Shown: positions 1 through 8,926, counted from the first letter of the stretch. The stretch is DNA of 64,000 bases from Phaeobacter italicus (GCF_001258055.1 NZ_CVRM01000001.1:1-64000), one strand, 5' to 3'. Notes: a model not told the origin generated them from the letters alone. A program made the numbers and translations.

Positions 1-2
1 AA

Positions 3-50
3 TTCTCAGTGACAATTTATAGGGCTACCGGGTCAGTTCTCAGTGACAAT
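3..50. repeat. Pair of 14-bp direct repeats, possible IS end remnant
   Basis: The 14-mer TTCTCAGTGACAAT occurs at 3-16 and again at 37-50, a 34-bp period. Repeated short motifs of this kind are found at the ends of some IS21-family elements. No transposase is present in the window, so this could be the edge of an element lying to the left or an old remnant. The identification with IS21 is a guess; the repeat itself is plainly visible. Confidence 0.4.
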
Positions 51-174
51 CAACATTATAGCAAATCAGCGGACATGCGGCGGGTCATTTCCGGAACAGA
101 ATTTCCAACTCCGGCGAGCCAGAGTTCCAAATCCGCATCTAAGTGACTGATTTTCCAAACGTCTTTTCTGTTAG

Positions 175-251
175 TGGCGATCCCTGAAGGACTCGAACCC
201 TCAACCTGCTGATTAGAAGTCAGCTGCTCTATCCAGTTGAGCTAAGGGACC
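175..251 (-). tRNA. tRNA-Arg (anticodon UCU)
   Basis: Read on the minus strand, the 77 nt fold as a full cloverleaf. A 7-bp acceptor stem pairs GGTCCCT with AGGGATC. The anticodon stem GCTGA/TCAGC encloses the loop CTTCTAA, giving anticodon TCT, which reads AGA (and AGG by wobble). The T-arm contains GGTTCGAGTCC. The discriminator base is G and the 3' CCA is encoded. It lies on the same strand as, and 34 bp beyond, the acetyltransferase gene, and it is close to the repeat pair at the window edge. Confidence 0.95.
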
Positions 252-285
252 GCTGGCGCCAGTTATGACAGGACCGGCGAGAGGG

Positions 286-777
286 TCAAGCCGCCCTATC
301 AAGGTCCAGGCGCATAAAGAGCGACCAAGGGTCGAATGTGTATCCTTCGAACGGATCGCATTCGACAAACCCATACCCCTCATAGAGTTTTCGGGCTGGG
401 TCAAAATCGGAGGTTGAGCCGGTTTCCAGATAGATCGCGCGCGCGCCCTCTGCTCTGGCGTGGTCCAGCAGGAACTCAAGCATGGCCTTGCCCGCCCCGG
501 TGCCGCGGGCTTCTGAGGCGGTGTGCATTGATTTCAGCTCGCAGCCATCATTCTGCAGGGTTTTGAGCGCCCCCATGGCAATCGCCTTGCCATCCTTGCG
601 CAGCAGGAAAAACGCCACATCCGGCGCATCAAGCCCGCTGCCGTCCAGCGCATGGCAGCTCTCTTCGGGGGACTGGGCCGCCATCTGGTCAAGGTGGCGG
701 CGGATCAGGGCAGCGGCTTCGGGATCACTGGCGCTGGCGCGCTGAATGTCGAACCCGGTCTTGGCTGCCCCGCTCAT
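286..777 (-). CDS. GNAT family N-acetyltransferase
   Basis: This 163-residue protein has the GNAT fold signature. A substrate-side strand AIAMGALKTL is followed by the acetyl-CoA loop SEARGTGAGKAML (R/Q-x-x-G-x-G/A type), a helix, and the strand AIYLETGS leading to the LYEGYGFVECDPF motif near the C-terminus. This layout resembles the ElaA/PhnO-like small-molecule or amino-acid acetyltransferases; the substrate cannot be told. The ATG lies 2 nt after the stop of the complex I subunit gene, so the two are probably cotranscribed, although the functions show no clear link. Confidence 0.85.
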   Translation of the reverse strand: MSGAAKTGFDIQRASASDPEAAALIRRHLDQMAAQSPEESCHALDGSGLDAPDVAFFLLRKDGKAIAMGALKTLQNDGCELKSMHTASEARGTGAGKAMLEFLLDHARAEGARAIYLETGSTSDFDPARKLYEGYGFVECDPFEGYTFDPWSLFMRLDLDRAA

Positions 778-779
778 GA

Positions 780-1091
780 TCAGTGGGTCCAGGGACCGCG
801 GCGGTTGGTGGCGAAATTTTCGCCGTAGCCGCCTGCGCGGACATTGGCCTTGCGCACTTTGGGTTCGCTGACCACGGCGTCGATCCCGTGGGCCTCTGCG
901 TATTCCAGCGCCGCTTCCTTGGTGTCAAAGCGCAGGCGCACCTGGCTCTGCGTGTCAGAGGAGGACGTCCAGCCCATCAGCGGATCTACTTCCCGCGCGC
1001 TGGAAGGAACGAAATCAAGAACCCATTTCCGGGTCTTTGCCATGCCAGAGGTCATGGCGTTCTTGGCTGGCCGATAAATCCGCGCTCGCAT
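780..1091 (-). CDS. ETC complex I subunit (NDUFS4-like accessory protein)
   Basis: This 103-residue protein matches the small 'ETC complex I subunit conserved region' family, the bacterial counterpart of the mitochondrial NDUFS4 accessory subunit found in alphaproteobacteria. Visible family features are the N-terminal [14 protein letters not shown], the W-x-L-D-F strand, [12 protein letters not shown], and a helix [11 protein letters not shown] before a basic C-terminal tail. It probably sits on the peripheral arm of NADH:quinone oxidoreductase. The start at 1091 is chosen because GAGGAGA lies just upstream; an upstream in-frame ATG would add nine residues without such a site. It is divergent from uvrB. 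Confidence 0.85.
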   Translation of the reverse strand: MRARIYRPAKNAMTSGMAKTRKWVLDFVPSSAREVDPLMGWTSSSDTQSQVRLRFDTKEAALEYAEAHGIDAVVSEPKVRKANVRAGGYGENFATNRRGPWTH

Positions 1092-1272
1092 CGCAGTCTC
1101 CTCGTGAATCTTTGGCAACTATATGCGCTGAACAGCGGGTCCGGGCAAGGTGGCAAATGCCGCAGATTGCGCAGGTTCGGCAGGAAATCCGCCACTTTGC
1201 CCCTGTTTTGCGCCTCATGCTGGCAACCACACCGCGGCATCAGCGGTTGTGAAGCAAATCGCACTTGAATAA

Positions 1273-1287
1273 GAACAAAAACAGACC
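1273..1287 (+). promoter_or_regulatory. Candidate LexA (SOS) box upstream of uvrB
   Basis: GAAC at 1273-1276 is followed after 7 nt by GACC at 1284-1287, one mismatch from the alphaproteobacterial LexA direct repeat GAAC-N7-GAAC (GTTC-N7-GTTC on the other strand). It lies 28 bp before the chosen uvrB ATG. Short degenerate sites occur by chance, so the call rests on its position in front of a classical SOS gene. Confidence 0.35.
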
Positions 1288-1315
1288 ATCTACTGCCCCT
1301 AGCAGGAGACCCCGA

Positions 1316-3514
1316 ATGCCCTATGCCCATTCTGACAAGTCCACCCCCACCATGGCAGAGCGCGCGCCCCAGCAGCGCCCCAAGCTGGAAGGTGGCAAGA
1401 AATTCGTGATGCACACCGAATTTGCCCCGGCAGGTGATCAGCCAGCGGCAATCAAGGAACTCGCAGGCGGCATTCAGGACGGCGAGCGCGATCAGGTTCT
1501 GTTGGGCGCCACCGGCACCGGCAAGACCTTCACCATGGCCAAGGTGATCGAGGAAACCCAGCGCCCGGCCATCATCCTTGCCCCGAACAAGACACTGGCG
1601 GCCCAGCTTTATGGCGAGTTCAAAGGCTTCTTTCCGGAGAACTCCGTCGAATACTTCGTCTCCTTCTACGACTACTACCAGCCAGAGGCCTATGTGCTGC
1701 GCTCGGACACCTATATCGAGAAGGAAAGCCAGATCAACGAGCAGATCGACCGGATGCGCCACTCGGCGACCCGCGCCCTGCTTGAACGCGATGACGTGAT
1801 CATCATCGCGTCCGTCAGCTGCATCTACGGCATCGGCTCGGTCGAGACCTATTCGGCGATGACGCAGGATCTGAAGGTGGGCGAGGAATACGACCAGCGG
1901 CAGGTCATGGCCGACCTGGTCGCCCAGCAGTACAAGCGCAACGATCAGGCGTTCCAACGCGGCTCTTTCCGGGTGCGCGGCGACTCGCTTGAAATCTTCC
2001 CCGCTCACCTCGAAGACCGTGCCTGGCGGCTGTCCTTCTTTGGAGAAGAGCTGGAAGGCATCACCGAATTCGACCCCCTGACAGGCGAGCGGACCGGCAC
2101 ATTTGACCAGATCCGCGTCTATGCGAACTCTCACTATGTGACGCCGAAACCGACACTGAAACAGGCGGTGATTTCTATCAAGGAAGAGCTGAGGATGCGG
2201 CTCGACCACCTGGTTGGAGAGGGAAAACTCCTTGAGGCGCAACGCCTTGAGCAGCGCACCAACTTTGACATCGAAATGCTGGAGGCCACAGGCCACTGCA
2301 ACGGGATCGAAAACTATTCGCGTTATCTGACGGGCCGCGCCCCCGGCGAGCCGCCCCCGACCCTGTTTGAATTCATCCCCGACAACGCGATTGTCTTTGC
2401 CGACGAAAGCCACGTCTCCGTTCCGCAGATCGGCGGCATGTACCGCGGCGACCACCGGCGCAAATTCACGCTGGCGGAACATGGCTTCCGCCTGCCGTCG
2501 TGCATGGACAACCGCCCGCTGAAATTCGAGGAATGGGACGCGATGCGCCCGCAGTCGGTTTTTGTCTCCGCCACGCCCGCAGCCTGGGAGATGGAACAAT
2601 CCGGCGGCGTCTTTGCGGAACAGGTCATTCGCCCCACTGGTCTTCTGGACCCGGAGGTCGAGATCCGCCCGGTCGACATGCAGGTCGATGACCTGCTTGA
2701 TGAGGTGCGCAAGGTCACAGAAAACGGCTTCCGGACATTGGTCACGACCCTGACCAAACGCATGGCCGAGGATCTGACCGAATACATGCATGAACAGGGC
2801 ATCAAGGTCCGTTACATGCACTCTGACATCGACACGCTGGAGCGGATCGAAATCCTGCGCGACCTGCGCCTTGGCGCCTTTGACGTGCTTATCGGCATCA
2901 ACCTCCTGCGCGAAGGTCTGGATATTCCCGAATGCGGACTGGTGGCCATTCTGGACGCCGACAAGGAAGGCTTCCTGCGGTCTGAGACCTCTTTGATCCA
3001 GACCATCGGTCGCGCCGCCCGCAACGCCGACGGCCGTGTGATCATGTACGCTGACCGGATCACCGGTTCGATGGAACGGGCGTTGAACGAAACCAACCGC
3101 CGCCGGGAAAAACAGATCGCCTATAACGAAGAACACGGCATCACCCCCGCCACCGTCAAAAAGAACGTGGAGGATGTGCTTGCCGGGCTCTACGAGGGCG
3201 ATGTGGACATGAACCGCGTCACCGCCACCATCGACAAGCCAATGCATGGCGCCAACCTGGAGGCGCATCTTGCCGGTCTGCGTGAGCAGATGCGCAAGGC
3301 CGCCGAAAACCTGGAGTTCGAGGAAGCCGCCCGTCTGCGGGATGAGGTCAAGCGCCTTGAAGCGGTGGATCTGGCGGTCTCGGATGATCCGCTGGCACGC
3401 CAGTCTGCCGTCGAAGCCGCCGCCGCAGACGCCGTCAAATCCCGCGGCCGTTCGACCGCAGGCAAGGCCGGGACACGGGCCTATCGGGGCAAGTCGCAGA
3501 AGAAATTCTCCTGA
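1316..3514 (+). CDS. uvrB: Excinuclease ABC subunit UvrB
   Basis: This is the damage-verifying helicase-like subunit of nucleotide excision repair, which takes DNA from UvrA and recruits UvrC. Walker A GATGTGKT is at residues 64-71. The beta-hairpin region [15 protein letters not shown] follows, then the DEAD-type ADESHVS motif and the SATPAAWE motif. The C-terminal helicase lobe carries INLLREGLD and [10 protein letters not shown] UvrC-binding UVR motif is near residues 640-675 (REQM-x5[13 protein letters not shown]). At 732 aa it is about 60 residues longer than E. coli UvrB, as is usual in alphaproteobacteria. The ATG at 1316 follows AGGAGA; an in-frame TTG at 1265 lacks such a site. Confidence 0.97.
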   Translation: MPYAHSDKSTPTMAERAPQQRPKLEGGKKFVMHTEFAPAGDQPAAIKELAGGIQDGERDQVLLGATGTGKTFTMAKVIEETQRPAIILAPNKTLAAQLYGEFKGFFPENSVEYFVSFYDYYQPEAYVLRSDTYIEKESQINEQIDRMRHSATRALLERDDVIIIASVSCIYGIGSVETYSAMTQDLKVGEEYDQRQVMADLVAQQYKRNDQAFQRGSFRVRGDSLEIFPAHLEDRAWRLSFFGEELEGITEFDPLTGERTGTFDQIRVYANSHYVTPKPTLKQAVISIKEELRMRLDHLVGEGKLLEAQRLEQRTNFDIEMLEATGHCNGIENYSRYLTGRAPGEPPPTLFEFIPDNAIVFADESHVSVPQIGGMYRGDHRRKFTLAEHGFRLPSCMDNRPLKFEEWDAMRPQSVFVSATPAAWEMEQSGGVFAEQVIRPTGLLDPEVEIRPVDMQVDDLLDEVRKVTENGFRTLVTTLTKRMAEDLTEYMHEQGIKVRYMHSDIDTLERIEILRDLRLGAFDVLIGINLLREGLDIPECGLVAILDADKEGFLRSETSLIQTIGRAARNADGRVIMYADRITGSMERALNETNRRREKQIAYNEEHGITPATVKKNVEDVLAGLYEGDVDMNRVTATIDKPMHGANLEAHLAGLREQMRKAAENLEFEEAARLRDEVKRLEAVDLAVSDDPLARQSAVEAAAADAVKSRGRSTAGKAGTRAYRGKSQKKFS

Positions 3515-3594
3515 GGCAGGGGAATTCCCCCGGCAATAGACCGGCCCTGCCACCCAGCGGCCCTCTCCCAGGGCTCCATCACGTAGTATCGCAT

Positions 3595-3627
3595 AAAAAA
3601 GCCCCCTCCGGTCGGAGGGGGCTTTTT
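3595..3627. terminator. Bidirectional rho-independent terminator
   Basis: A perfect 9-bp stem GCCCCCTCC/GGAGGGGGC (3601-3622) with a 4-nt loop is preceded by six A and followed by five T. It can end uvrB from the left and the convergent small acidic protein gene from the right. Confidence 0.93.
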
Positions 3628-3645
3628 CGCGCCAAATCCCTGGGA

Positions 3646-3951
3646 TTAGTTGGATTCAGCAACCTTCTCGTCATCAGCGTCTTCCGGCGGAGTGATTTCC
3701 AGACCCGGCACAGAAACCTCTGCCTCTTCCATGGTCACATCCACATCCGGGACCGGCACGGTGGCGGTTTCTTCGGTCACGGTCACAGAACCGACCTCTG
3801 CGTCAAATTCGGGGAGATTGCCCCCCTCAACGGTGACATCAACATCAGGCAGGCTTGCCTCTTCGGTCTGGTCGACATCGACCATGTACATGGCAAAACC
3901 CAGGGCGATTACGGCAACAATACCAAGAATAACAGCAGAAGTCGTTTTCAT
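3646..3951 (-). CDS. Small membrane-anchored acidic protein
   Basis: This is a 101-residue protein I do not recognise. The N-terminus is a single hydrophobic segment (AVILGIVAVIALGFAMYMV) that may be an uncleaved anchor or signal. The rest is strongly acidic and low in complexity. It contains a degenerate internal repeat built on P-D-V-D-V-T-x-E (LPDVDVTVEGG, then VPDVDVTMEEAE) and further V/P/E-rich stretches. The start at 3951 follows AAAGGAG. It converges on uvrB and shares its terminator. A periplasmic, cation-binding or spacer-like role is conceivable but unproven. Confidence 0.75.
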   Translation of the reverse strand: MKTTSAVILGIVAVIALGFAMYMVDVDQTEEASLPDVDVTVEGGNLPEFDAEVGSVTVTEETATVPVPDVDVTMEEAEVSVPGLEITPPEDADDEKVAESN

Positions 3952-4099
3952 GACGTGGCTCCTTTCAATCAGCAGACACCAGCTCGGTGCGTCGAAAAGG
4001 AAACGGCCTGTCAAGCGGATTTGTTCCCAATTTTTTCTCCGGAACAATTTGCCGCACATTTCCGTTTATCTGTCAGACACGCAGAAATGGAGAGTAGAA

Positions 4100-4285
4100 A
4101 TGGGTTATAGTATTCTTGGACTTATCATCCTGATTGCAGATATTTATGCGATTTATCAGGTCCTGACATCCGGCGCATCCACTGCCGCTAAGCTGATCTG
4201 GACCTTGGTTATTCTCCTGCTGCCGGTGATCGGCCTCATCGCCTGGCTGGTCGCAGGTCCCCGCGGAGGCGCCGCGCGGATCTAA
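4100..4285 (+). CDS. Small membrane protein, PLDc_N-like
   Basis: This 61-residue protein has two predicted membrane segments: LGLIILIADIYAIYQVL, and LIWTLVILLLPVIGLIAWLVAGPRG after a short loop TSGASTAAK. The second helix with its W-x-L-V-I-L-L-L-P-V-I-G-L-I-x-W pattern is typical of the phospholipase D N-terminal (PLDc_N) membrane domain, which also occurs alone in small proteins. No catalytic PLD domain is present. It stands alone and is followed by a strong terminator. Confidence 0.8.
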   Translation: MGYSILGLIILIADIYAIYQVLTSGASTAAKLIWTLVILLLPVIGLIAWLVAGPRGGAARI

Positions 4286-4309
4286 TCAGCAAAAAATGCT
4301 CTAAACAAC

Positions 4310-4349
4310 AAAACGGCCTCGCAATATCATATTGCGAGGCCGTTTTTTT
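4310..4349. terminator. Strong bidirectional terminator
   Basis: An 18-bp inverted repeat with a one-base centre (arms 4310-4327 and 4329-4346, core CGGCCTCGCAATAT) ends in a run of seven T on the plus strand and begins with four A for the minus strand. It separates the small membrane protein from the convergent zinc-ribbon protein gene. Confidence 0.93.
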
Positions 4350-4387
4350 GCTTTCCCAATCGCCCACCCAGAATTTCGTCCGGGAAT

Positions 4388-4666
4388 TCAAAAATCAAAC
4401 AGGTCTTCCAAAAAACCACCGCGCTTTTTCTTTTTGTACCGTTTCTCGGAATAGTCGCGATATCCGCCGTGGCTGTCTTCGCGGTAATCCTGCTGGCGCG
4501 GCTCGGCGCGGGCGGGTTGTGGTGCGGCAGGCACGGCAGAGCGTTCGATGATCTTGTCCAATTCGCCCCGATCCAGCCAGACACCCCGGCACTTGGGGCA
4601 GTAGTCAATTTCCACCCCGGCGCGGTCGGTCATTACCAGCTGGGTTCCATCAATTGGACATTGCAT
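4388..4666 (-). CDS. TFIIB-type zinc-ribbon protein
   Basis: This is a 92-residue protein. The N-terminal 45 residues form a zf-TFIIB zinc ribbon: C3 of MQCPIDG, then C-P-K-C in DYCPKCRGVWLDRGELD, the hallmark of this family. A low-complexity Pro/Ala/Arg/Gln linker follows, and then a basic stretch (KRYKKKKRG) and a terminal hydrophobic-acidic tail FLEDLFDF. The function of these small proteins is unknown; nucleic-acid or protein binding is plausible. An upstream GAGAGA serves the ATG. Confidence 0.85.
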   Translation of the reverse strand: MQCPIDGTQLVMTDRAGVEIDYCPKCRGVWLDRGELDKIIERSAVPAAPQPARAEPRQQDYREDSHGGYRDYSEKRYKKKKRGGFLEDLFDF

Positions 4667-4791
4667 ATCTCTCTCCTCAAAACACGCTGTGCTGAGGATT
4701 TGGGAACGCGGGACCGCTGACGCAAGGGCAGGACGTGCCGCACCTTGCCGTGCATCGGCACAATCCCGCCACCAAGGACCAATCTGCGGTG

Positions 4792-5199
4792 TCAGCGCAC
4801 CACATGCACCGCGCAGTTGGCGTGGCGCACCACCTGCGATGCGGTCGAGCCCAAAAGCAGATCCTGCATGCCCGGTCGGTGCGAGGCGATAATGATCAGA
4901 TCCGGATTGTGGCTATCCGCCCAATCCAGAATGGAGCGACCTGAATGGCCCTCGATCAGCACGCCTTCGGCATTGGGCAGCGTTTTGGCCAGCCCGTCCA
5001 GTTCCGCCTGAACCGCAGTGCGCGCACCAGACAGGTAGTCTGCAGGAACATAGGAAATCGCATAGGCGGGGATCTGTTCGATCACATGCAACAGCGTGAC
5101 CTTTGCATCCGGAGCAGACAGCAACCCGGCGAGCTTCATCGGCGCGCTGACGTCGCGGTCGGGATCAAACGAAATCGGGATCAGGATATTCTTGTACAT
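4792..5199 (-). CDS. Universal stress protein (UspA family)
   Basis: This 135-residue protein has a single Usp domain: first strand ILIPISFD, then KVTLLHVIE, and the C-terminal nucleotide-loop region LIIIASHRPGMQDLLLGSTASQVV followed by CAVHVVR. The usual G-x2-G-x9-G-S/T loop starts here with Ser-His-Arg-Pro-Gly, so the first glycine is replaced, while GST before the last helix is kept. ATP binding is therefore likely but not certain. The start at 5199 follows GGAGAC; in-frame codons further up give an unlikely Gly/Arg-rich leader. Confidence 0.9.
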   Translation of the reverse strand: MYKNILIPISFDPDRDVSAPMKLAGLLSAPDAKVTLLHVIEQIPAYAISYVPADYLSGARTAVQAELDGLAKTLPNAEGVLIEGHSGRSILDWADSHNPDLIIIASHRPGMQDLLLGSTASQVVRHANCAVHVVR

Positions 5200-5304
5200 C
5201 GCGGGTCTCCTCTGGCGGTTTTGCCCTCCCCCACATCCTGCGCCCACAAGACGCAGGATGCCTTGATCGAGATCATGGGCCCTAAACGGGAAACGCTGTA
5301 CGGA

Positions 5305-5622
5305 TCAAAAGGTTGCAGCGACCTCATACATGACCGGCTCAAAACTCCGGCACAGTTCGTTGATCTTGCGGTTGCGTTTGCGCATCTCCTCGCTGCGCAA
5401 CATCGCCATGAAATCCTCACGCCTGCGCCACTGGGAATAATTGGCAATCCGGGTCTGTGCGTCATTCACATGCAGCCCCGCTGCAATGAACCCCGGCTGA
5501 TGCGAGATGAACTCCGCGTAGGCCTCTGTCAGCGCATCCAGAAGATCCTGACAGGTGCCCGGTGTCATTTCAAAAGTGGTGATCACAGTCTGGGTTTCGC
5601 TGTTGGTGGTGATCGTCGGCAT
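5305..5622 (-). CDS. ABM-domain (antibiotic biosynthesis monooxygenase-like) protein
   Basis: This 105-residue ferredoxin-like protein matches the ABM superfamily: TVITTFEMTPG at the start, a helix CQDLLDALTEAY, the motif HQPGFIAAGLHVNDAQTRIANYSQWRRREDFMAML, and a C-terminal strand FEPVMYEVAATF. These small dimeric proteins include monooxygenases and haem-degrading enzymes. The substrate cannot be inferred. The ATG at 5622 follows AAGGGAGAA. It lies upstream of the Usp gene on the same strand, about 105 bp away. Confidence 0.8.
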   Translation of the reverse strand: MPTITTNSETQTVITTFEMTPGTCQDLLDALTEAYAEFISHQPGFIAAGLHVNDAQTRIANYSQWRRREDFMAMLRSEEMRKRNRKINELCRSFEPVMYEVAATF

Positions 5623-5767
5623 GGCGTTCTCCCTTTTGTGTCTTTTCAGCCTACGCCGGTTTTCCAAATCCCGCAGGATTTTTCGCGCTTTGGCGTCAGG
5701 GAGTCCGCTTTGCGGACACATTCATTTCGAGATTTGACTAAATTTTACTCAACCCTAGGTGTATTTA

Positions 5768-6508
5768 ATGCAACACCGTAGGCTGACCTGTCTGACCCGA
5801 TTGCTGATCGTCCTGCTGGCGCTGACCCTTGGGCCGGGGCCTGCGATGGCCGGGGCGTGGATGCAGCAGGAGGGAAAGGGATTTGCCGCAACCCATATCG
5901 TCTATCGCAAGGATCTGATTGCGCTTCAGGGGCTTGGTACCGGTCGCGACCTGCCGGTAGAGCTGGGATATTACGGCGAATACGGGCTGAATGCCCGCTG
6001 GACCCTTGGGGTGGACCTGAATGTCCTGCGCGGCGGTGATGCGCATGCCCTGCTGTTCCTGCGCTCCCCCCTGCCCCAGCTGGGCAAAACCCATGTGGCA
6101 GCAGAGCTGGCCCTGGGCACCAACCAACGCGAGGGGCGTTGGCTTGCGATGCAGCGGCTCACCCTGTCGTTTGGGCGCGGGTTTCAGGCCGATCTGGCGG
6201 GTCGTGACCTGTCTGGATGGATGGCGCTTGATCTGGCCCATGAATGGCGCAGCATGGGCCTTGAAACGACATGGAAACTGGACGCGACCCTCGGGCTCAA
6301 CCGTCCCGGCCAGCTGGCACCGCTGTTGCAGATCGAAACCAGCAAGGGCAGCGCCGGATCCGCCACCAGCATCACCCCCAGCCTCCGCATCCCTCTTGGA
6401 CCAGATAAGTTCTCGGCCAGCCAGGAACTGCTTCTTGGCATAGAGCACAAGCGCGCCGGTGGGGCGCGCTCGCTTGGGGTGAAGCTGGCGCTGTGGCACA
6501 GGTTCTAG
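5768..6508 (+). CDS. Exported beta-rich hypothetical protein
   Basis: This 246-residue protein starts with a signal peptide (basic MQHRRLTCLTR, hydrophobic LLIVLLALTLGPG, cleavage near AMAGA). The mature part alternates polar and hydrophobic residues in strands such as LGYYGEYGLNARWTLGVDLNV, HALLFLRSPL and THVAAELALGT. It ends ...GVKLALWHRF with a terminal aromatic residue, as in outer-membrane beta-barrels. I do not recognise a named family; a small outer-membrane barrel is the best reading. An in-frame GTG at 5759 is an alternative start. It is convergent with the beta-helix gene, 14 bp away. Confidence 0.75.
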   Translation: MQHRRLTCLTRLLIVLLALTLGPGPAMAGAWMQQEGKGFAATHIVYRKDLIALQGLGTGRDLPVELGYYGEYGLNARWTLGVDLNVLRGGDAHALLFLRSPLPQLGKTHVAAELALGTNQREGRWLAMQRLTLSFGRGFQADLAGRDLSGWMALDLAHEWRSMGLETTWKLDATLGLNRPGQLAPLLQIETSKGSAGSATSITPSLRIPLGPDKFSASQELLLGIEHKRAGGARSLGVKLALWHRF

Positions 6509-6522
6509 CCCGATCACCCGGC

Positions 6523-8808
6523 TCAGCGGTCCACCCGCACCGTCAACTGCACGGTGCCGCGCACCGCCTCTGGCCAGGTCAGACGAACCTGATCGCGGCG
6601 GCTGCCAACCCGAAGCGTCGCATGAGGCAGGGCATGACGATCAGCTCCGCCGCTGACTTCGATCGGGCCAAGTGCGATGATCGCGTCCACCCCGCGGGCC
6701 TGTCCGCGAAACGGCAGCAGATCCTCGGTGTCAACCGTCCAGTCACGGGCAACACTGCCCTGCACATGTTCAACCCGCAGCGGATTGGCCACCGCGGCAG
6801 AGACATTGTGGTAGGTGTTACCCTCATAAAACACGTCACGGGTACGGCTGAAATCCAGATCGGCAAAGCTGGTGTCCACCCGCTCCGCCCGCTCGATACT
6901 GCCGTTGATAGAGCGGAATTTGTTGCCTGACACCGTCATCCCGTTCAGGAAATGCCCGCTACCAAAGGGTTTCACGACGATATAGCTGAACCAGGGCGCG
7001 ACATCGCCGCTCAGGAACACATTGTCCGTGATCGACAAGGCGCTGAAGGAAAAGCCAGAGCTGAAGTCAGGCCGCGCATCGCGTTCGTTGGTCCACTCCA
7101 CAAAACAGTTGTCGATGTAGTTGTCCGACACAGTAGACGCGCAGTTGGTGCTGGTCAGGATCAACCCGGCAGTCCGGATGCCATCGGCAATGGTATCGCC
7201 CTGAAAGAAATGATTGCCCGTCACGGTCTGGTTCTGCCCGCCAAGCAGCGCAAAATGGCGGAACTTTGTCGCCCGGTTGTTGCGCAATTTGGCGTCATTT
7301 GCGTTTACATTCAGCGCGATAGAGGTGCGGTCTGCCACATCAAGCGGCTCTTCGTCAGAGAGGAACTGGCAATTGTCCACCAACATCCCCTGACACCCCG
7401 ACCCGATCGAGGTGATACCCCGGTCCTTGGGCCGTGAGATAAAGCAGTGATCCAGGCTGAACACCGTCCCCGCAGGCGCAAGCCGAAGCGCACTGCACCG
7501 CCCTTCGCACTGCAATTCGACCTCTGTCATGCCAAATTTGCTCAGCGCGCTGAACCCGCTGAAATCCAGCATGTATTTGAAATCACGGAAGGTGAATACC
7601 TGTGTGCCCTCTGCATCAAACAGCGGTGCCGTCAATGTCAGCTCCTGCGCGCCAATATTCTTGTCCCGCACATAGATCTCGCGGCCAACCCCGGCCCCCT
7701 CGACCAGCGCGCCTACCGGAATATTGGCGATATTGGCCACGTTGGTCAGTTTGCGGCTATTGCTGGCACTATAGCTGGCCTGCGCGCTCATCACGTCCGT
7801 GTCCCACGCGGCAGAGCTCGCCGCCTCCAGCTGGCCATTGCGGATCACACGCCGCGTGGCATAGCTGGTCTTGTTGGGAACCGCCGCCTGCATGTCCACT
7901 GGCCCGCTCAGCCGGACCTTTCGGCCACAAAGATCGAGCGATTCATGATCCGCGTTGTTCAGCAGGGCCTGAAACGCCTTCTTGAACCCCAGCTCTTCCT
8001 CTCCGAAAATTGCGGCGTAGGTCGGGAAATCAAAGCTGCGGGTCAGCAAAAGCATACGATTGGTCGGCATGCGCACCGTGCCCTGCACCTCAACCGGATG
8101 GGTCAGCGTCACGGTGTCCGCGAGATAGAACTCTCCCGCGGGGATCAGAATGCGCCGCCCCGCCGCCGCTGCATCTGCGGCCTCAAACGCGGCGGTATTG
8201 TCGGTGCTGCCATCGCCCACCGCGCCAAAATCTGTTACATCCACCAGACTGATCATGTCGCGCAGAAAAACGCCCGTCACGTCCTCGACCACGATATCGT
8301 CGATCCGCACAACCCCACCGTTTGGCCCCGTAAGATCAAGCCCGACATGCGCAAACCCCGCCTCGCGCCCCCAGGCCATATCCACCCCGCCCCGCAGCCC
8401 GGTGCCGATGATAGCGCTGATTTCAACAACCTCGCCATAGGTGGAGAGACTGGTTGCAGCCCCCGTTTCCACAACGCCGCCGAGATGGCCACCACCGCTG
8501 GCCCCGGCCCAGGCTGCGATCCGGACGCTCGGCAACGCCCCGCTCAGCACCTTGATCCGCGCGCGCACCTGCAAATAGCAACCGGGGATCAGAGGCGTCT
8601 GGATCATGCTGCGCAACTTTTGCAGGCTTGTGGTTTTCTGCAGCTCAAGACAGCCGCCAAAATCGCTGTCGGCGGCAACAAACGCCGCATTGGCCGCACC
8701 CTGATAGCTGTCTGATCCGGGCGTGCCGTTGCCGCTCGACCAGTTGGACAGGCCCAGTGCAAATTGCGGGGGCATCAGCTGCACGCCGTCGGTAATCGCT
8801 TTGTTCAT
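6523..8808 (-). CDS. Right-handed beta-helix protein (GH28/pectate lyase_3-like)
   Basis: This 761-residue protein has three parts. Residues 1-185 look like a carbohydrate-binding-like beta-sandwich. Residues near 190-250 carry the pectate_lyase_3 signature VDVTDFGAVGDGSTDNTAAF followed by IPAGEFYLADTVTL, the usual entry to a beta-helix. The rest has many short N-D-N and G-N-x-F turns (VDNCQFLS, LRNNRATKF, VTGNHFFQG, VSDNYIDN, ITDNVFLSG, VSGNKFRS) typical of parallel beta-helix coils. No signal peptide is visible at the N-terminus (MNKAITDGVQLMPP). The fold is shared by polysaccharide lyases and phage tailspikes; the substrate is unknown. Confidence 0.85.
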   Translation of the reverse strand: MNKAITDGVQLMPPQFALGLSNWSSGNGTPGSDSYQGAANAAFVAADSDFGGCLELQKTTSLQKLRSMIQTPLIPGCYLQVRARIKVLSGALPSVRIAAWAGASGGGHLGGVVETGAATSLSTYGEVVEISAIIGTGLRGGVDMAWGREAGFAHVGLDLTGPNGGVVRIDDIVVEDVTGVFLRDMISLVDVTDFGAVGDGSTDNTAAFEAADAAAAGRRILIPAGEFYLADTVTLTHPVEVQGTVRMPTNRMLLLTRSFDFPTYAAIFGEEELGFKKAFQALLNNADHESLDLCGRKVRLSGPVDMQAAVPNKTSYATRRVIRNGQLEAASSAAWDTDVMSAQASYSASNSRKLTNVANIANIPVGALVEGAGVGREIYVRDKNIGAQELTLTAPLFDAEGTQVFTFRDFKYMLDFSGFSALSKFGMTEVELQCEGRCSALRLAPAGTVFSLDHCFISRPKDRGITSIGSGCQGMLVDNCQFLSDEEPLDVADRTSIALNVNANDAKLRNNRATKFRHFALLGGQNQTVTGNHFFQGDTIADGIRTAGLILTSTNCASTVSDNYIDNCFVEWTNERDARPDFSSGFSFSALSITDNVFLSGDVAPWFSYIVVKPFGSGHFLNGMTVSGNKFRSINGSIERAERVDTSFADLDFSRTRDVFYEGNTYHNVSAAVANPLRVEHVQGSVARDWTVDTEDLLPFRGQARGVDAIIALGPIEVSGGADRHALPHATLRVGSRRDQVRLTWPEAVRGTVQLTVRVDR

Positions 8809-8926
8809 CTCTCACCCTTTCGAAAAACCGCCGATATCGGCACGGGGGGCCAAAAGCCCGGTTCGACGAAATGGTGTATCAGAGCGATTTTAACGCACTC
8901 TCAGCATAGCGTTCGCAGGGTATGCA

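Noticed and set aside
1052-3553. 833-codon open frame antisense to uvrB
   Set aside because: It is a mirror of a GC-rich gene: composition is Gly/Ala/His/Phe-rich, no motif is seen, and UvrB on the other strand is beyond doubt.
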